Positions 48,252-56,398 of a stretch of DNA of 64,000 nucleotides are shown here, piece after piece. This DNA comes from Bhargavaea ginsengi (GTDB lineage: Bacteria; Bacillota; Bacilli; Bacillales_A; Planococcaceae), in NCBI RefSeq assembly GCF_900109165.1, contig NZ_FNZF01000001.1, positions 177,376 to 241,375 of the forward strand, in the 5' to 3' direction. Both the position numbers and the translations under genes were made by a program. The notes under the pieces were generated by a model. The model was not told the origin of the DNA, made no database searches, and saw nothing but the letters and a program-made list of their open reading frames with translations. The first letter of the stretch is position 1. Every line of letters begins with the position of its first letter.

Positions 48252-49056
48252 TAATTGTCTTTTCTCGGACGGGAATTCCGCTGGTTCCGACATGGATTTC
48301 AGCCACCGGGGCGAAGGTCTGCCTGTGCTCCGGGCAAGGACCGTGTAACCTGAGCGCCTCCAGGTGTGCCGCGGTGCCATAGCCCGAATGGCGGTTGAAG
48401 CCGTACAAAGGAAACTTTTCGTGCAGCCTGTCCATATATGCATCCCGTTCAGTTTTGGCCAGGACCGATGCCGCTGCCACGCAGAGGCTGAGTGCATCAG
48501 CTTTCACGACAGAATGGCATGGTGCATCCGTATTAAGAGCCATTGCATCGGCGATGATCGCGTCCGGTCCCAAGGACAAGCCCTCAACCGACCTCTCCAT
48601 CGAATCACGCGTGGCCCGGTAGATGTTCAGCCTGTCGATTTCCTCTGCAGGCTGGATGTGGACTGACCAGGCGACAGCATGTTTCCTGATTGCGGCGGCC
48701 AGGCATTCCCTCGCCTGCCGGCTCATCGCCTTTGAATCATCCAGGCCGGCGAGTTCCGGACAGGATGACGGAAGAATCACCGCAGCGGTCACCACCGGTC
48801 CCGCCAAAGGGCCCCTCCCCGCTTCATCGACGCCCGCGACCAGTGACTCCGGACTTTTCCTGAAGCCGTTGTCAAACTGCTCTTTTTCCAGGTGCCGCTC
48901 GAGTTCGAGCCGTTTTTTCTCCAGTTTCCTCTCATACGATGCAAGCAGTTTCTGGATGCCGGCCCGGCCATCCGACTGGAGTTCGCCGAACAGTGGGTCA
49001 TCCTCTTTTGCCGTCTGCAGCCATGCTTTCACTTCATTGATTGTCATAGTGGTCAT
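48238..49056 (-). CDS. rnhB: Ribonuclease HII
   Basis: RNase HII removes ribonucleotides from DNA and RNA-DNA hybrids. The 272-residue protein has the catalytic pair Asp77-Glu78 in [15 protein letters not shown], with the further acidic residues in LDDSK and IADAM. A long N-terminal extension (about 70 residues, charged and helical) is typical of the Bacillus type. The start may be the ATG at 49056 or that at 49047; neither has a strong ribosome binding site. Confidence 0.94.
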   Translation of the reverse strand: MTTMTINEVKAWLQTAKEDDPLFGELQSDGRAGIQKLLASYERKLEKKRLELERHLEKEQFDNGFRKSPESLVAGVDEAGRGPLAGPVVTAAVILPSSCPELAGLDDSKAMSRQARECLAAAIRKHAVAWSVHIQPAEEIDRLNIYRATRDSMERSVEGLSLGPDAIIADAMALNTDAPCHSVVKADALSLCVAAASVLAKTERDAYMDRLHEKFPLYGFNRHSGYGTAAHLEALRLHGPCPEHRQTFAPVAEIHVGTSGIPVREKTIMDNL

Positions 49057-49179
49057 TTGGAATCAGGCCCTTTCCTTATATGTAGATTCCGGCAAGCTCT
49101 GGCCGGATAAGCCAAAAAGCTGTCCACTGCCATGCCGGGTGTTCACGATGTCCCGGCTCCGGGAATTTCAATAAAAAAG

Positions 49180-49493
49180 CAGGGGCTGTCCGAATAATGT
49201 ATTTCCAGCATAAAAAGCAAACAGCAGCGGCTCTGGTCGCTTTCCGCGGGCGTTGCCGGCGCCAATGCGAAGTTTGGCGTCTGCGCTCAAAAGCGATAGC
49301 GTTGAGCGGCATTAGCCAGCCTCCTCGGACTCCGTCCTGCGGGGTCTTCGGCTAACGCTATTCCCGCAGGACAGAAAAGCCTCCTCGAACAAGCCTCGCA
49401 CGAAGGAAATGCGAAGCATTTTCGAGGAGTCTCCCGACGCCACTGCTGTTTGCCATAGATACCAGAATCTAATTACTTATTGGACAGCCCCTG
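49180..49493. repeat. 314-bp inverted-repeat-bounded element of nested hairpins (copy 2)
   Basis: The 438-base gap between rbgA and rnhB contains an element bounded by a perfect 12-bp inverted repeat (CAGGGGCTGTCC 49180, GGACAGCCCCTG 49482) and just inside it by GCAAACAGCAG (49217)/CTGCTGTTTGC (49443). Between them run four hairpins: CGCCAA/TTGGCG (49260, 49274), CGCTCAA/TTGAGCG (49284, 49302), GTCCTGCGGG/CCCGCAGGAC (49335, 49364) and CTCCTCGAA/TTCGAGGAG (49381, 49421). It starts one base past the rbgA stop codon. No transposase or plausible gene is inside. The outer ends resemble transposon tips, so it may be a MITE. Confidence 0.78.
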
Positions 49494-49494
49494 T

Positions 49495-50346
49495 TCACCG
49501 ATCCTCTGAAAAATCGAATGTGAGCCTGCCGAACTGCAGGTCCCGGACGTCGCGGACAATCAGTTCGGACACACTATCATAGTCGATGGTACCGCCTTTT
49601 CCGTAGACCTTCCGACGTTCGCCGATCCGATCGAAGGCTCCAGGTATGTCGCCGTCGAGCGAACGGAAGCCAAAGCGGTCCTCAAGGCGGTCCGGATAAT
49701 GTGCCTCGAGAAACTTGAGCGCATAGATCGCGAGCTCCTGCTGGGCCGTAATGGCATCCTTGATCGCCCCGGTCAGCGCCAATTTATAGCCGGCCTCGGG
49801 ATCTTCGAACTTCGGCCATAGGATTCCCGGCGTATCGAGCAGTTCCAGCTCCTTGCCAACCTTGATCCACTGCTGCGCCTTAGTGACGCCGGGTGTATTG
49901 CCGGTTCTGGCGATGTTCTTTTTGGCCAGGCGGTTGATGAGCGTCGACTTTCCGACATTCGGGATACCGACTATCATGGCCCGGATTGCTCTAGGGCGGA
50001 TGCCCTTCGCCTTCATGCGGTCCCACTTCTCCTTCAGGATCTGCTGAGCAGCCTTTGTCACCTGCTGAAGTCCTTTGCCGTCGAGCGAGTTGATCGCCAC
50101 CGCTTCGATCCCGTCTTCACGGAACTTTTCCAGCCAGCGGGCGGTTTCCGCTTCATCGGCCATGTCTTTCTTGTTAAGGATGACGAGCCGGGGTTTCCGG
50201 CTGATGATGTCATCGATCATCGGGTTTCTGGAAGATTGCGGCAGTCGTGCATCGATCAGTTCAAAGACGATATCAACCATCTTCAGCTGCTCGGTGACTT
50301 CCCTCCGCGCCTTTGCCATATGTCCCGGGAACCACTGTATTGTCAT
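49495..50346 (-). CDS. rbgA: Ribosome assembly GTPase RbgA
   Basis: This 283-residue circularly permuted GTPase (YlqF) completes 50S subunit assembly. Its G4 motif NKKD (58-61) precedes the G1 P-loop GIPNVGKS (127-134), which is the mark of the permuted family, and the C-terminal ANTAR-like RNA-binding domain follows. It begins [17 protein letters not shown] as usual. lepB ends 13 bases upstream, giving a lepB-rbgA unit; the repeat element begins immediately after its stop. Confidence 0.96.
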   Translation of the reverse strand: MTIQWFPGHMAKARREVTEQLKMVDIVFELIDARLPQSSRNPMIDDIISRKPRLVILNKKDMADEAETARWLEKFREDGIEAVAINSLDGKGLQQVTKAAQQILKEKWDRMKAKGIRPRAIRAMIVGIPNVGKSTLINRLAKKNIARTGNTPGVTKAQQWIKVGKELELLDTPGILWPKFEDPEAGYKLALTGAIKDAITAQQELAIYALKFLEAHYPDRLEDRFGFRSLDGDIPGAFDRIGERRKVYGKGGTIDYDSVSELIVRDVRDLQFGRLTFDFSEDR

Positions 50347-50359
50347 AATTTTACCTCCG

Positions 50360-50917
50360 TCACTTGACGAACCCGATATCTTCCATCGGCCAGAAAATCA
50401 GATTTGTGCTGCCGATGATTTCATCGAACGGGATGACGCCGATATGGCGGGAGTCTTTGCTGAACCGCCGATTATCCCCCATAACGAATACATGGCCTTC
50501 TGGGACAGTTTCTCGCTGAATTTTATCCTCAAGCGTAAAGTCTTCGGTCAGCGTCCCGTCGGTGACAGCTTCCTTGTATTCACCGAGATAGGGCTCTTCA
50601 AAAGCCTCCCCGTTAATATAGAGCTGGTCGTCCCGGTACTCGATCTGGTCGCCCGGTAGCCCGATCACCCGCTTGATGTAATCTTTCTGTTCCGGTGCAT
50701 GGAAGACAACGATGTCAAACCGCTCCGGCTCACCGATTGTGTAGCCGATTTTGTTGACGATCATCTTATCGCCGTCCTCGAGTGTCGGCATCATCGACTC
50801 CCCGTCCACCACAATAGGCGTAAAAAGGAAATACCGGATGATGGCAGCCAGCCCGAACGCGATGAGGAGGACTTTCGTCCATTCCCACAGTTCATTTTTC
50901 TTTTTTTCTTCTGTCAT
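50360..50917 (-). CDS. lepB: Type I signal peptidase
   Basis: The 185-residue membrane peptidase removes signal peptides of secreted proteins. A single N-terminal membrane helix (about 13-32) is followed by the catalytic Ser41 (GESMMPTL) and Lys82 ([12 protein letters not shown]) and box [13 protein letters not shown]. The ATG at 50917 follows GGGAGG. B. subtilis lacks a signal peptidase here, but several other Bacillales carry one between rplS and rbgA. A consensus promoter lies just upstream. Confidence 0.95.
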   Translation of the reverse strand: MTEEKKKNELWEWTKVLLIAFGLAAIIRYFLFTPIVVDGESMMPTLEDGDKMIVNKIGYTIGEPERFDIVVFHAPEQKDYIKRVIGLPGDQIEYRDDQLYINGEAFEEPYLGEYKEAVTDGTLTEDFTLEDKIQRETVPEGHVFVMGDNRRFSKDSRHIGVIPFDEIIGSTNLIFWPMEDIGFVK

Positions 50918-50947
50918 CCCGTTGGCCTCCCTGTTCAATCTCTTTCC

Positions 50948-50976
50948 ATTATAGAGTGTATGACAAACGGAGGCAA
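50948..50976 (-). promoter_or_regulatory. SigA promoter of lepB-rbgA
   Basis: The minus strand has TTGCCT (50971-50976), a 17-base spacer and a perfect TATAAT (50948-50953). It lies immediately after the rplS terminator and gives a leader of about 24 bases. Confidence 0.83.
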
Positions 50977-50981
50977 AAAGA

Positions 50982-51007
50982 AAAGGAGCCGTCGGAACGG
51001 CTCCTTT
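50982..51007 (-). terminator. Intrinsic terminator of rplS
   Basis: AAAGGAGCCGT and ACGGCTCCTTT pair perfectly over 11 bp with a four-base loop, followed on the minus strand by TCTTTTTG. It lies nine bases after the rplS stop. Confidence 0.95.
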
Positions 51008-51016
51008 CGATGTCGT

Positions 51017-51361
51017 TTATCGGATTTCTTTGATGCGGGCAGCTTTTCCGCGAAGGTTGCGGAGGTAGTACAGCTTCGCACGACGGACTTTACCGCGGCG
51101 AGTCACTTCAAGGTTCGCGATTTTAGGCGTGTGCACAGGGAACGTACGCTCAACTCCTACACCGTAGGAAATCTTGCGGACTGTGAATGTCTCGCTGATG
51201 CCGCCGCCGCGACGCTTGATGACAACCCCTTCGTATACCTGGATCCGCTCACGCGTACCCTCGACGACTTTTACGTGTACACGTACCGTGTCGCCCGGGC
51301 GGAAAGCCGGAAGGTCTGTACGAAGTTGTTCCTTCGTGATTTCTGCAATCAATTGTTGCAT
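51017..51361 (-). CDS. rplS: 50S ribosomal protein L19
   Basis: The 114-residue L19 protein lies at the 30S-50S interface. The stretch [20 protein letters not shown] and the C-terminal [21 protein letters not shown] are diagnostic. The ATG at 51361 follows AAGGAGAGG. It has its own promoter inside the trmD end and an 85-base leader; L19 leader RNAs are known in Bacillales. Confidence 0.97.
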   Translation of the reverse strand: MQQLIAEITKEQLRTDLPAFRPGDTVRVHVKVVEGTRERIQVYEGVVIKRRGGGISETFTVRKISYGVGVERTFPVHTPKIANLEVTRRGKVRRAKLYYLRNLRGKAARIKEIR

Positions 51362-51447
51362 GTTTTTCCTCTCCTTACTACAGATGCTCTTGCAGTTAAA
51401 GCTGTTGCAGCGGAACATCGTAATCGAGCGCTTCACATGGAAGCACG
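51362..51447 (-). promoter_or_regulatory. rplS mRNA leader, candidate L19 leader RNA
   Basis: About 85 untranslated bases contain two small hairpins in the minus-strand RNA: GCTTC/GAAGC (around 51433-51447) and GCTG/CAGC (around 51402-51412). B. subtilis has a described L19 leader at this position. I infer homology from place and size; the consensus was not compared base by base. Confidence 0.45.
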
Positions 51448-51453
51448 GGTTAA

Positions 51454-51482
51454 ATCATACCATAGGCACGGGGTTCAGGCAA
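51454..51482 (-). promoter_or_regulatory. SigA promoter of rplS
   Basis: The minus strand has TTGCCT (51477-51482), a 17-base spacer and TATGAT (51454-51459). It sits ten bases past the trmD stop codon and allows L19 to be made in excess over the low-abundance RimM and TrmD enzymes. Confidence 0.75.
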
Positions 51483-51491
51483 GTCCCGGAC

Positions 51492-52226
51492 TCACTCTTC
51501 TTTACTCCATCCGAGCTTCCTGAGTATTTCCTTCTGTGATGCGGTGAGCTCGGCTGCTCCGAGCAGATCCGGCCTCCGCTCAAGCGTACGCATGAGCGAC
51601 TGTTCCTCGCGCCAGCGATCGATTTCCGCATGGTTGCCGGACAAAAGGACATCCGGCACTTTCATCCCGCGGAAGTCTGCAGGGCGCGTGTAATGAGGGT
51701 GCTCGAGAAAACCCGTAGAGAACGAATCAAGCGCGGGGGATTCTGCGTTGCCGAGAACTCCAGGCAGAAGTCGGACCACACTGTCGATGACGGTCATGGC
51801 CGCAAGCTCACCGCCGGTCAGGACAAAGTCCCCGATCGAGATTTCATCCGTGATAAGGTGTTCGCGAATGCGCTCGTCATAGCCTTCGTAATGACCGCAC
51901 AGGAAGATAAGATCCTCTTCCTGCGCAAGTTCCTCGGCCTTTTTCTGGGTGAACCGTTCTCCCTGCGGGCACATGAGGATAATCCTCGGAGAGCGGCCTT
52001 CAGAAAGGTTTTCGACGGCGCGGAACAGGGGCTCCGGCTTCAGTACCATGCCGGCCCCTCCACCGTATGGATAGTCATCAACTTTATGATGCTTGTCCGT
52101 GGCGAAATCGCGGAAGTCCCGGACTGTGAGGCTGACAGCGCCGTTTTCCTGTGCCCGCTTTAGGATGGAGGCATTGAATACGCCGCTGAACATTTCCGGG
52201 AAGATGGAAAGGACCGAAATCTTCAT
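51492..52226 (-). CDS. trmD: tRNA (guanine-37-N1) methyltransferase
   Basis: The 244-residue SPOUT enzyme methylates G37 next to the anticodon and prevents frameshifting. The knotted cofactor site is visible in [28 protein letters not shown] and the [12 protein letters not shown] segment. Its ATG overlaps the rimM stop codon by one base. The order rpsP-rimM-trmD-rplS is near universal. Confidence 0.97.
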   Translation of the reverse strand: MKISVLSIFPEMFSGVFNASILKRAQENGAVSLTVRDFRDFATDKHHKVDDYPYGGGAGMVLKPEPLFRAVENLSEGRSPRIILMCPQGERFTQKKAEELAQEEDLIFLCGHYEGYDERIREHLITDEISIGDFVLTGGELAAMTVIDSVVRLLPGVLGNAESPALDSFSTGFLEHPHYTRPADFRGMKVPDVLLSGNHAEIDRWREEQSLMRTLERRPDLLGAAELTASQKEILRKLGWSKEE

Positions 52227-52741
52227 CAGGACAGCAGTCCTTCGATCGGATCGATGACGATCCGCCCGTTTTCGGGATCGACTTCCAGGACGACATCCCC
52301 GATATATGGAATGTAGTGCATTTTCCCTTCAGCCGGTTTGACCGCCCAGACGTCATTTGCGCCTGTCTCCAGCACTTCTGTCACTTTTCCGATTTCCCGG
52401 CCTTCCTGGTCAACCACCGTACATCCGATGATTTCATGGTGATAGAACTCGCCTTCTTCCAGTTCTCCGAGGTTATCACCGGACACCTTCAGGATGCCGT
52501 CGCGATATTTTTCCACGTCATTGATGTTTGGGTGGCCTTCGAACGTGAGGAGATCGAAGTTCTTATGGACCCGGTGGGAGGCCACGGTCAGCATGACCGG
52601 ATCTTTCGCTCCAGGCATGAAGAGGCCGAGACGCGCCCCCGTGGCATAGCGCTCTTCCGGGAAATCCGTACGGGACATGACGCGCACCTCGCCCCGGATG
52701 CCATGCGTATTGACGATTTTTCCGACATTGTACCAGTTCAT
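52226..52741 (-). CDS. rimM: 16S rRNA processing protein RimM
   Basis: RimM helps mature the 30S head around S19. The 171-residue protein has the N-terminal beta-barrel ([17 protein letters not shown]) and a C-terminal PRC barrel ([22 protein letters not shown]). It is coupled to trmD. The khpA terminator stands just upstream. The ylqD gene that precedes it in B. subtilis is absent. Confidence 0.96.
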   Translation of the reverse strand: MNWYNVGKIVNTHGIRGEVRVMSRTDFPEERYATGARLGLFMPGAKDPVMLTVASHRVHKNFDLLTFEGHPNINDVEKYRDGILKVSGDNLGELEEGEFYHHEIIGCTVVDQEGREIGKVTEVLETGANDVWAVKPAEGKMHYIPYIGDVVLEVDPENGRIVIDPIEGLLS

Positions 52742-52776
52742 CCATCGTCCTCCTTCATCCGTTTCGGGGTATGAAA

Positions 52777-52805
52777 AAGGAAGGAACCTGTTTCGTCCCT
52801 TCCTT
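52777..52805 (-). terminator. Hairpin terminator overlapping the khpA stop
   Basis: AAGGAAGG and CCTTCCTT pair over 8 bp with a 13-base loop, and TTTTTC follows on the minus strand. The upstream arm includes two bases of the khpA stop codon, so ribosomes finishing khpA would disturb it; this could couple khpA translation to read-through into rimM-trmD. Confidence 0.75.
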
Positions 52806-53037
52806 AATCCATGATGTCGACGCGGACCCGTTTGCGGCCTGCGCTTTCAGCTGAGTTTACTACAGTGCGGATCGCGGTTGCGACCCGGCCCTGTTTGCCG
52901 ATCACTTTCCCCATGTCTTCCGGGTGGACGGACAGCGAGCAGACTAGTCTGCCCTGCCGTTCTTCCACGCCGATCCGGAGTTCATCCGGATGGTCAACGA
53001 GCGGTTTGACGATCGTTTCAATCAGCTTTTTCATCAT
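52804..53037 (-). CDS. khpA: KH-domain RNA-binding protein KhpA (YlqC)
   Basis: The 77-residue protein is one KH domain with the GxxG loop GKVIGKQGR and conserved [11 protein letters not shown]. KhpA pairs with KhpB (Jag) in Firmicutes and affects cell size and RNA levels. It follows rpsP by 15 bases. The start may be the first or second of two adjacent ATG codons. Confidence 0.93.
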   Translation of the reverse strand: MMKKLIETIVKPLVDHPDELRIGVEERQGRLVCSLSVHPEDMGKVIGKQGRVATAIRTVVNSAESAGRKRVRVDIMD

Positions 53038-53052
53038 GTCGCCTCCGTCAAC

Positions 53053-53325
53053 TTATTTTGCGGCTTTGGCGTTATGGAATTTCTCCATGATGCCCTGCGT
53101 AGCGAGCAGGTTGCGCACTGTGTCAGACGGTTTCGCACCGTTCTGGAGCCATTTGAGTGCAAGCTCTTCATTGATCTTGAGCTCAGCCGGCGTCGTGAGC
53201 GGGTTGTATGTGCCGATCGTTTCGATCTGACGGCCGTCACGAGGGGAACGGGAATCTGCTACTACGATACGATAGAAAGGCGTCTTTTTTGCGCCCATAC
53301 GCTTAAGTCGAATTTTAACTGCCAT
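53053..53325 (-). CDS. rpsP: 30S ribosomal protein S16
   Basis: The 90-residue S16 protein has [31 protein letters not shown] and IGTYNPL, which are diagnostic. The ATG at 53325 follows CGGAGGTG. Its own promoter stands about 40 bases upstream, next to the third repeat element in the 266-base ffh-rpsP gap. Confidence 0.97.
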   Translation of the reverse strand: MAVKIRLKRMGAKKTPFYRIVVADSRSPRDGRQIETIGTYNPLTTPAELKINEELALKWLQNGAKPSDTVRNLLATQGIMEKFHNAKAAK

Positions 53326-53360
53326 GGTTAGCACCTCCGAATAGTTTCACACAAGATAGT

Positions 53361-53389
53361 ATATTACCAAGTCATTATTGCTTTGTAAA
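53361..53389 (-). promoter_or_regulatory. SigA promoter of rpsP
   Basis: The minus strand has TTTACA (53384-53389), a 17-base spacer ending in TGG, and TAATAT (53361-53366), so it is an extended -10 type. It separates the ribosomal genes from ffh. Confidence 0.65.
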
Positions 53390-53413
53390 GTGTTTTTTCT
53401 TAACACCTTAATT

Positions 53414-53541
53414 AAGGCTGATTTTCGCTCCTGGCCCTCGCTTACCGCGGGCGTTGCCTTAGCCTCCTCGAGCTGCGCTCTGCGGGGTCTTCGGCTAACG
53501 CTTTTCCCGCAGGTGTCTCGTGCCATACGCTTCAATCAGTT
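53414..53541. repeat. Short copy of the structured intergenic repeat (copy 3)
   Basis: Between ffh and rpsP lies a 128-bp relative of the elements at 37445 and 49180. It has the head CGCTTACCGCGGGCGTTGCC, the hairpin CTGCGGG/CCCGCAG (53480, 53506) with loop GTCTTCGGCTAACGC-like, and a weaker outer pair CTGATT/AATCAG (53418, 53534). The tail TCTCGTGC is shared with copy 1. No gene is seen in it; the bases between it and ffh (53542-53591) hold nothing recognisable. Confidence 0.72.
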
Positions 53542-53591
53542 ATAGCAAGTTTTCCAATGAATACTCAGGCTGGATTGCCGCCTGTCGCTAC

Positions 53592-54950
53592 TTACTTGAA
53601 CAGTGAATCAAGTCCGGGCATTTTCATTTTCCGCTTGCCTTTGCCCTGTTGCATGTTCGACATCTGTTTCATCATCTTCCTCATCTCATCGAACTGTTTG
53701 AGCAGGCGGTTCACTTCCTGGATGGATGTGCCGGAGCCGCGGGCGATGCGCTTTTTCCGGCTGGAGTTGATGATTTCGGGCTTCGACTTTTCCGCAATTG
53801 TCATCGATTTGATAACCGCTTCAACACGGTCCATCTGCTTTTCGTCGACCTTCACATTGTCGATGCCCTTGATCTTGCCTGCGCCGGGAAGCATCTTGAG
53901 GATCTCGTCAAGAGGCCCCATCTTCTTCACCTGTTCCAGCTGTTCGAGGAAGTCATCAAATGTGAACGACTGGTCACGGAACTTCTGCTCCAGTTCCTTC
54001 GCCTTTTCTTCGTCGACATTGGTCTGTGCTTTCTCGATGAGCGACATGACGTCACCCATCCCGAGAATCCGGGAGGCCATGCGCTCAGGATGGAACGGTT
54101 CGAGCGCATCAAGCTTTTCGCCCATCCCGGCAAACTTGATCGGCTTGCCGGTAACGGAACGGATCGAGAGCGCCGCCCCGCCGCGGGTGTCGCCGTCGAG
54201 CTTCGTCAGGACGACTCCCGTTACGCCGACCTGCTGGTCAAACGTTTCCGCCACATTCGCGGCGACCTGGCCGGTCATCGCGTCAACGACAAGGTAGACT
54301 TCATCAGGCTTCACCGCATCATGGATATTGCGGAGTTCCTGCATGAGGTCTTCGTCGATCTGCAGACGGCCCGCTGTGTCGATGAAGACGACATCGTTAT
54401 GATCTTCCTTCGCTTTGGCAACCGCCTGCTTTGCGATATCGACCGGGTCAGCCTCTGTGCCGAGTTGGAATACCGGCATGCCGAGCTGCTTGCCGATTGT
54501 CTCCAGCTGCTGGATTGCTGCAGGACGGTAAACGTCAGCTGCAGCAAGAAGCGGTTTCCGGTTGTATTTCTTGCGGATGAGGTTCGCCAGCTTGCCGGTT
54601 GTTGTCGTTTTCCCGGCACCCTGCAGGCCGACCATCATGATGACGGTCGGCGGTTTTTTCGCGAAAGTGATTGCTTCCGTCTCGCCGCCCATCAGCTCAG
54701 CCAGTTCGTCCCTTACAATTTTGACGACTTGCTGGCCAGGCGTGAGGCTTTGCATCACATCCGAACCTACGGCGCGCTCGCTCACCTTCTTGACGAATTC
54801 CTTGACGACCTTGAGGTTGACGTCTGCCTCGATCAGCGCGAAGCGGACTTCACGCATCATTTCTTTGACGTCGGCTTCGGTCACTTTCCCCTTGCCTTTG
54901 ATTTTCTGAAGCGTTTGCTGAAGGCGCTCGCCCAATCCTTCAAATGCCAT
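53592..54950 (-). CDS. ffh: Signal recognition particle protein Ffh
   Basis: The 452-residue SRP GTPase binds signal sequences of nascent membrane proteins and 4.5S-type RNA. The N domain (1-95) is followed by the G domain (GLQGAGKTTTTGKLA near 108-122, DTAGR, TKLDGD) and the methionine-rich M domain (KMLPGAGK to the MRKMMKQMSNM tail). It follows ylxM by 17 bases. ftsY, its receptor, lies in the next unit upstream. No strong terminator was seen after it. Confidence 0.97.
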   Translation of the reverse strand: MAFEGLGERLQQTLQKIKGKGKVTEADVKEMMREVRFALIEADVNLKVVKEFVKKVSERAVGSDVMQSLTPGQQVVKIVRDELAELMGGETEAITFAKKPPTVIMMVGLQGAGKTTTTGKLANLIRKKYNRKPLLAAADVYRPAAIQQLETIGKQLGMPVFQLGTEADPVDIAKQAVAKAKEDHNDVVFIDTAGRLQIDEDLMQELRNIHDAVKPDEVYLVVDAMTGQVAANVAETFDQQVGVTGVVLTKLDGDTRGGAALSIRSVTGKPIKFAGMGEKLDALEPFHPERMASRILGMGDVMSLIEKAQTNVDEEKAKELEQKFRDQSFTFDDFLEQLEQVKKMGPLDEILKMLPGAGKIKGIDNVKVDEKQMDRVEAVIKSMTIAEKSKPEIINSSRKKRIARGSGTSIQEVNRLLKQFDEMRKMMKQMSNMQQGKGKRKMKMPGLDSLFK

Positions 54951-54967
54951 CGATTGCCCGCCTCCTA

Positions 54968-55303
54968 TCAGTCGAATTCTTTTAGTTCATGCAGTCGCCG
55001 GATCAGATCACCGGCATCCGCCCCGCCGCGCCCGATATCCGCGGCAAGTGCGTCGACGGCTTCCCGCCGTTTCCGGAACTTGCCGAAAAGCTGGAGCTTT
55101 TCCTCGTACTCTTCAAGCATAGCCTCTGTGCGGCGGATATTGTCATAGACCGCCTGGCGGGAGATATCGTACTGTTCGGCTATTTCCCCCAGGGACAGGT
55201 CATTCAGGTAATACAGGTCCATGTAGCTCCGTTGCTTCTCAGTCAGGAGTGCCTGATAGAAGTCAAACAGGAAGTTCATCCGGGTCGTTTTTTCAAGCAG
55301 CAC
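54968..55303 (-). CDS. ylxM: YlxM-family helix-turn-helix protein of the SRP locus
   Basis: The 111-residue protein has a sigma-70 region 4-like helix-turn-helix ([32 protein letters not shown]) and stands before ffh as in most Firmicutes. YlxM stimulates SRP-FtsY GTPase activity in Streptococcus mutans; a similar role is likely. The start is a GTG (55303) since GGAAGGAGG precedes it at seven bases and [16 protein letters not shown] matches the family opening. It has its own promoter. Confidence 0.92.
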   Translation of the reverse strand: MLLEKTTRMNFLFDFYQALLTEKQRSYMDLYYLNDLSLGEIAEQYDISRQAVYDNIRRTEAMLEEYEEKLQLFGKFRKRREAVDALAADIGRGGADAGDLIRRLHELKEFD

Positions 55304-55335
55304 ACAAACCCCTCCTTCCCGTCTCCATCAAAAGC

Positions 55336-55364
55336 ATTTTATACAGGGAAGAACACACTGTCAA
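55336..55364 (-). promoter_or_regulatory. SigA promoter of ylxM-ffh
   Basis: The minus strand has a perfect TTGACA (55359-55364), a 17-base spacer and TAAAAT (55336-55341). It lies in the 78-base gap after ftsY. Confidence 0.85.
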
Positions 55365-55381
55365 GTAAATCCCCTTGTCTT

Positions 55382-56398
55382 TCAATCTTCGCCTTTTTCC
55401 TGTCCGAGGATCTCCGCCTCTTGCTCAAGCCCTTCGGCGAAGAGACCGTATACATACCGTTCCGCATCAAACGGCTGCAGGTCTTCCATGCCTTCCCCCA
55501 GGCCGACGAATTTCACAGGAATCCCGAGTTTGTTGCGGATCGCCAGTACGATGCCGCCTTTTGCCGTTCCGTCCAGCTTGGTCAGGACAATGCCCGTCAC
55601 GTTTGTCGCTTCCTTGAACGTTTCTGCCTGGATGAGGGCGTTCTGGCCTGTGGTCGCATCAAGAGCCAGGAGTGTTTCGTGCGGTGCATCCGGCAGCTCA
55701 CGGCCGATCACCCGGTGCACCTTTTCCAGCTCATTCATCAGGTTCACTTTGTTCTGGAGACGTCCTGCCGTGTCACAGATCAGGACATCCACTTTGCGGT
55801 TTTTCGCCGCCCGGACGGCATCATACATGACCGCGGCCGGGTCTGAGTTCTCCGCATGGCGGATCACTTCCGCTCCGACCCGGTCCCCCCATACCTGGAG
55901 CTGATCGATCGCACCGGCACGGAATGTATCCCCCGCAGCCAGCATGACCGACTTGCCTTCACTGATGAACCGGTGGGCGAGCTTGCCGATGGTCGTCGTC
56001 TTTCCGACGCCGTTCACGCCGACGAACAAAATGACCGTCGGACCTTCCTCCTGCATGTTGAGGCTGCCTTCGCCGTCCTCACCCTTGCGGTAAATGTCAA
56101 CCAGCTTCTCGGAGATGGCGGTCTGGATACCTTCCGTATCCTTGACGTTTCTGCGCTGCACTTCGAAGCGAAGATCATCCATCAGTTCCATAACCGTTTC
56201 AAATCCGACATCCGCCTGAAGAAGGAGTTCTTCCAGCTCCTCGAAAAAGTCCTCATCCACTTTCCGGTAACGGGCCACCAGGTCATTCACTTTCGAAGTA
56301 AACGATGTTCTCGTCTTTTCCAGCCCGTCTTTGTACTTTTCCGTCGTTTCATCCGGCTTACCGGAAATCTTTTCCTTCAGCTTTTTGAAGAAACTCAT
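55382..56398 (-). CDS. ftsY: Signal recognition particle receptor FtsY
   Basis: The 338-residue SRP receptor has a short charged N-terminus, NG domains with GVNGVGKTTTIGKLA (127-141), DTAGRLQNK and TKLDGTAKGG. It docks SRP-ribosome complexes at the membrane and pairs with Ffh. Its ATG overlaps the smc stop by four bases. Unlike proteobacterial FtsY, it lacks a long acidic A domain, which is normal here. Confidence 0.97.
   Translation of the reverse strand: MSFFKKLKEKISGKPDETTEKYKDGLEKTRTSFTSKVNDLVARYRKVDEDFFEELEELLLQADVGFETVMELMDDLRFEVQRRNVKDTEGIQTAISEKLVDIYRKGEDGEGSLNMQEEGPTVILFVGVNGVGKTTTIGKLAHRFISEGKSVMLAAGDTFRAGAIDQLQVWGDRVGAEVIRHAENSDPAAVMYDAVRAAKNRKVDVLICDTAGRLQNKVNLMNELEKVHRVIGRELPDAPHETLLALDATTGQNALIQAETFKEATNVTGIVLTKLDGTAKGGIVLAIRNKLGIPVKFVGLGEGMEDLQPFDAERYVYGLFAEGLEQEAEILGQEKGED

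Noticed and set aside
48177-48497. Upstream extension of the sucC frame by about 107 codons
   Set aside because: The extra part lies opposite no conserved sequence and overlaps rnhB in another frame on the same strand; the ATG at 48176 has a proper ribosome binding site and the family N-terminus.
49076-49312. Small minus-strand gene in the rbgA-rnhB gap
   Set aside because: The frame runs through the structured repeat, has no ribosome binding site and no recognisable composition.
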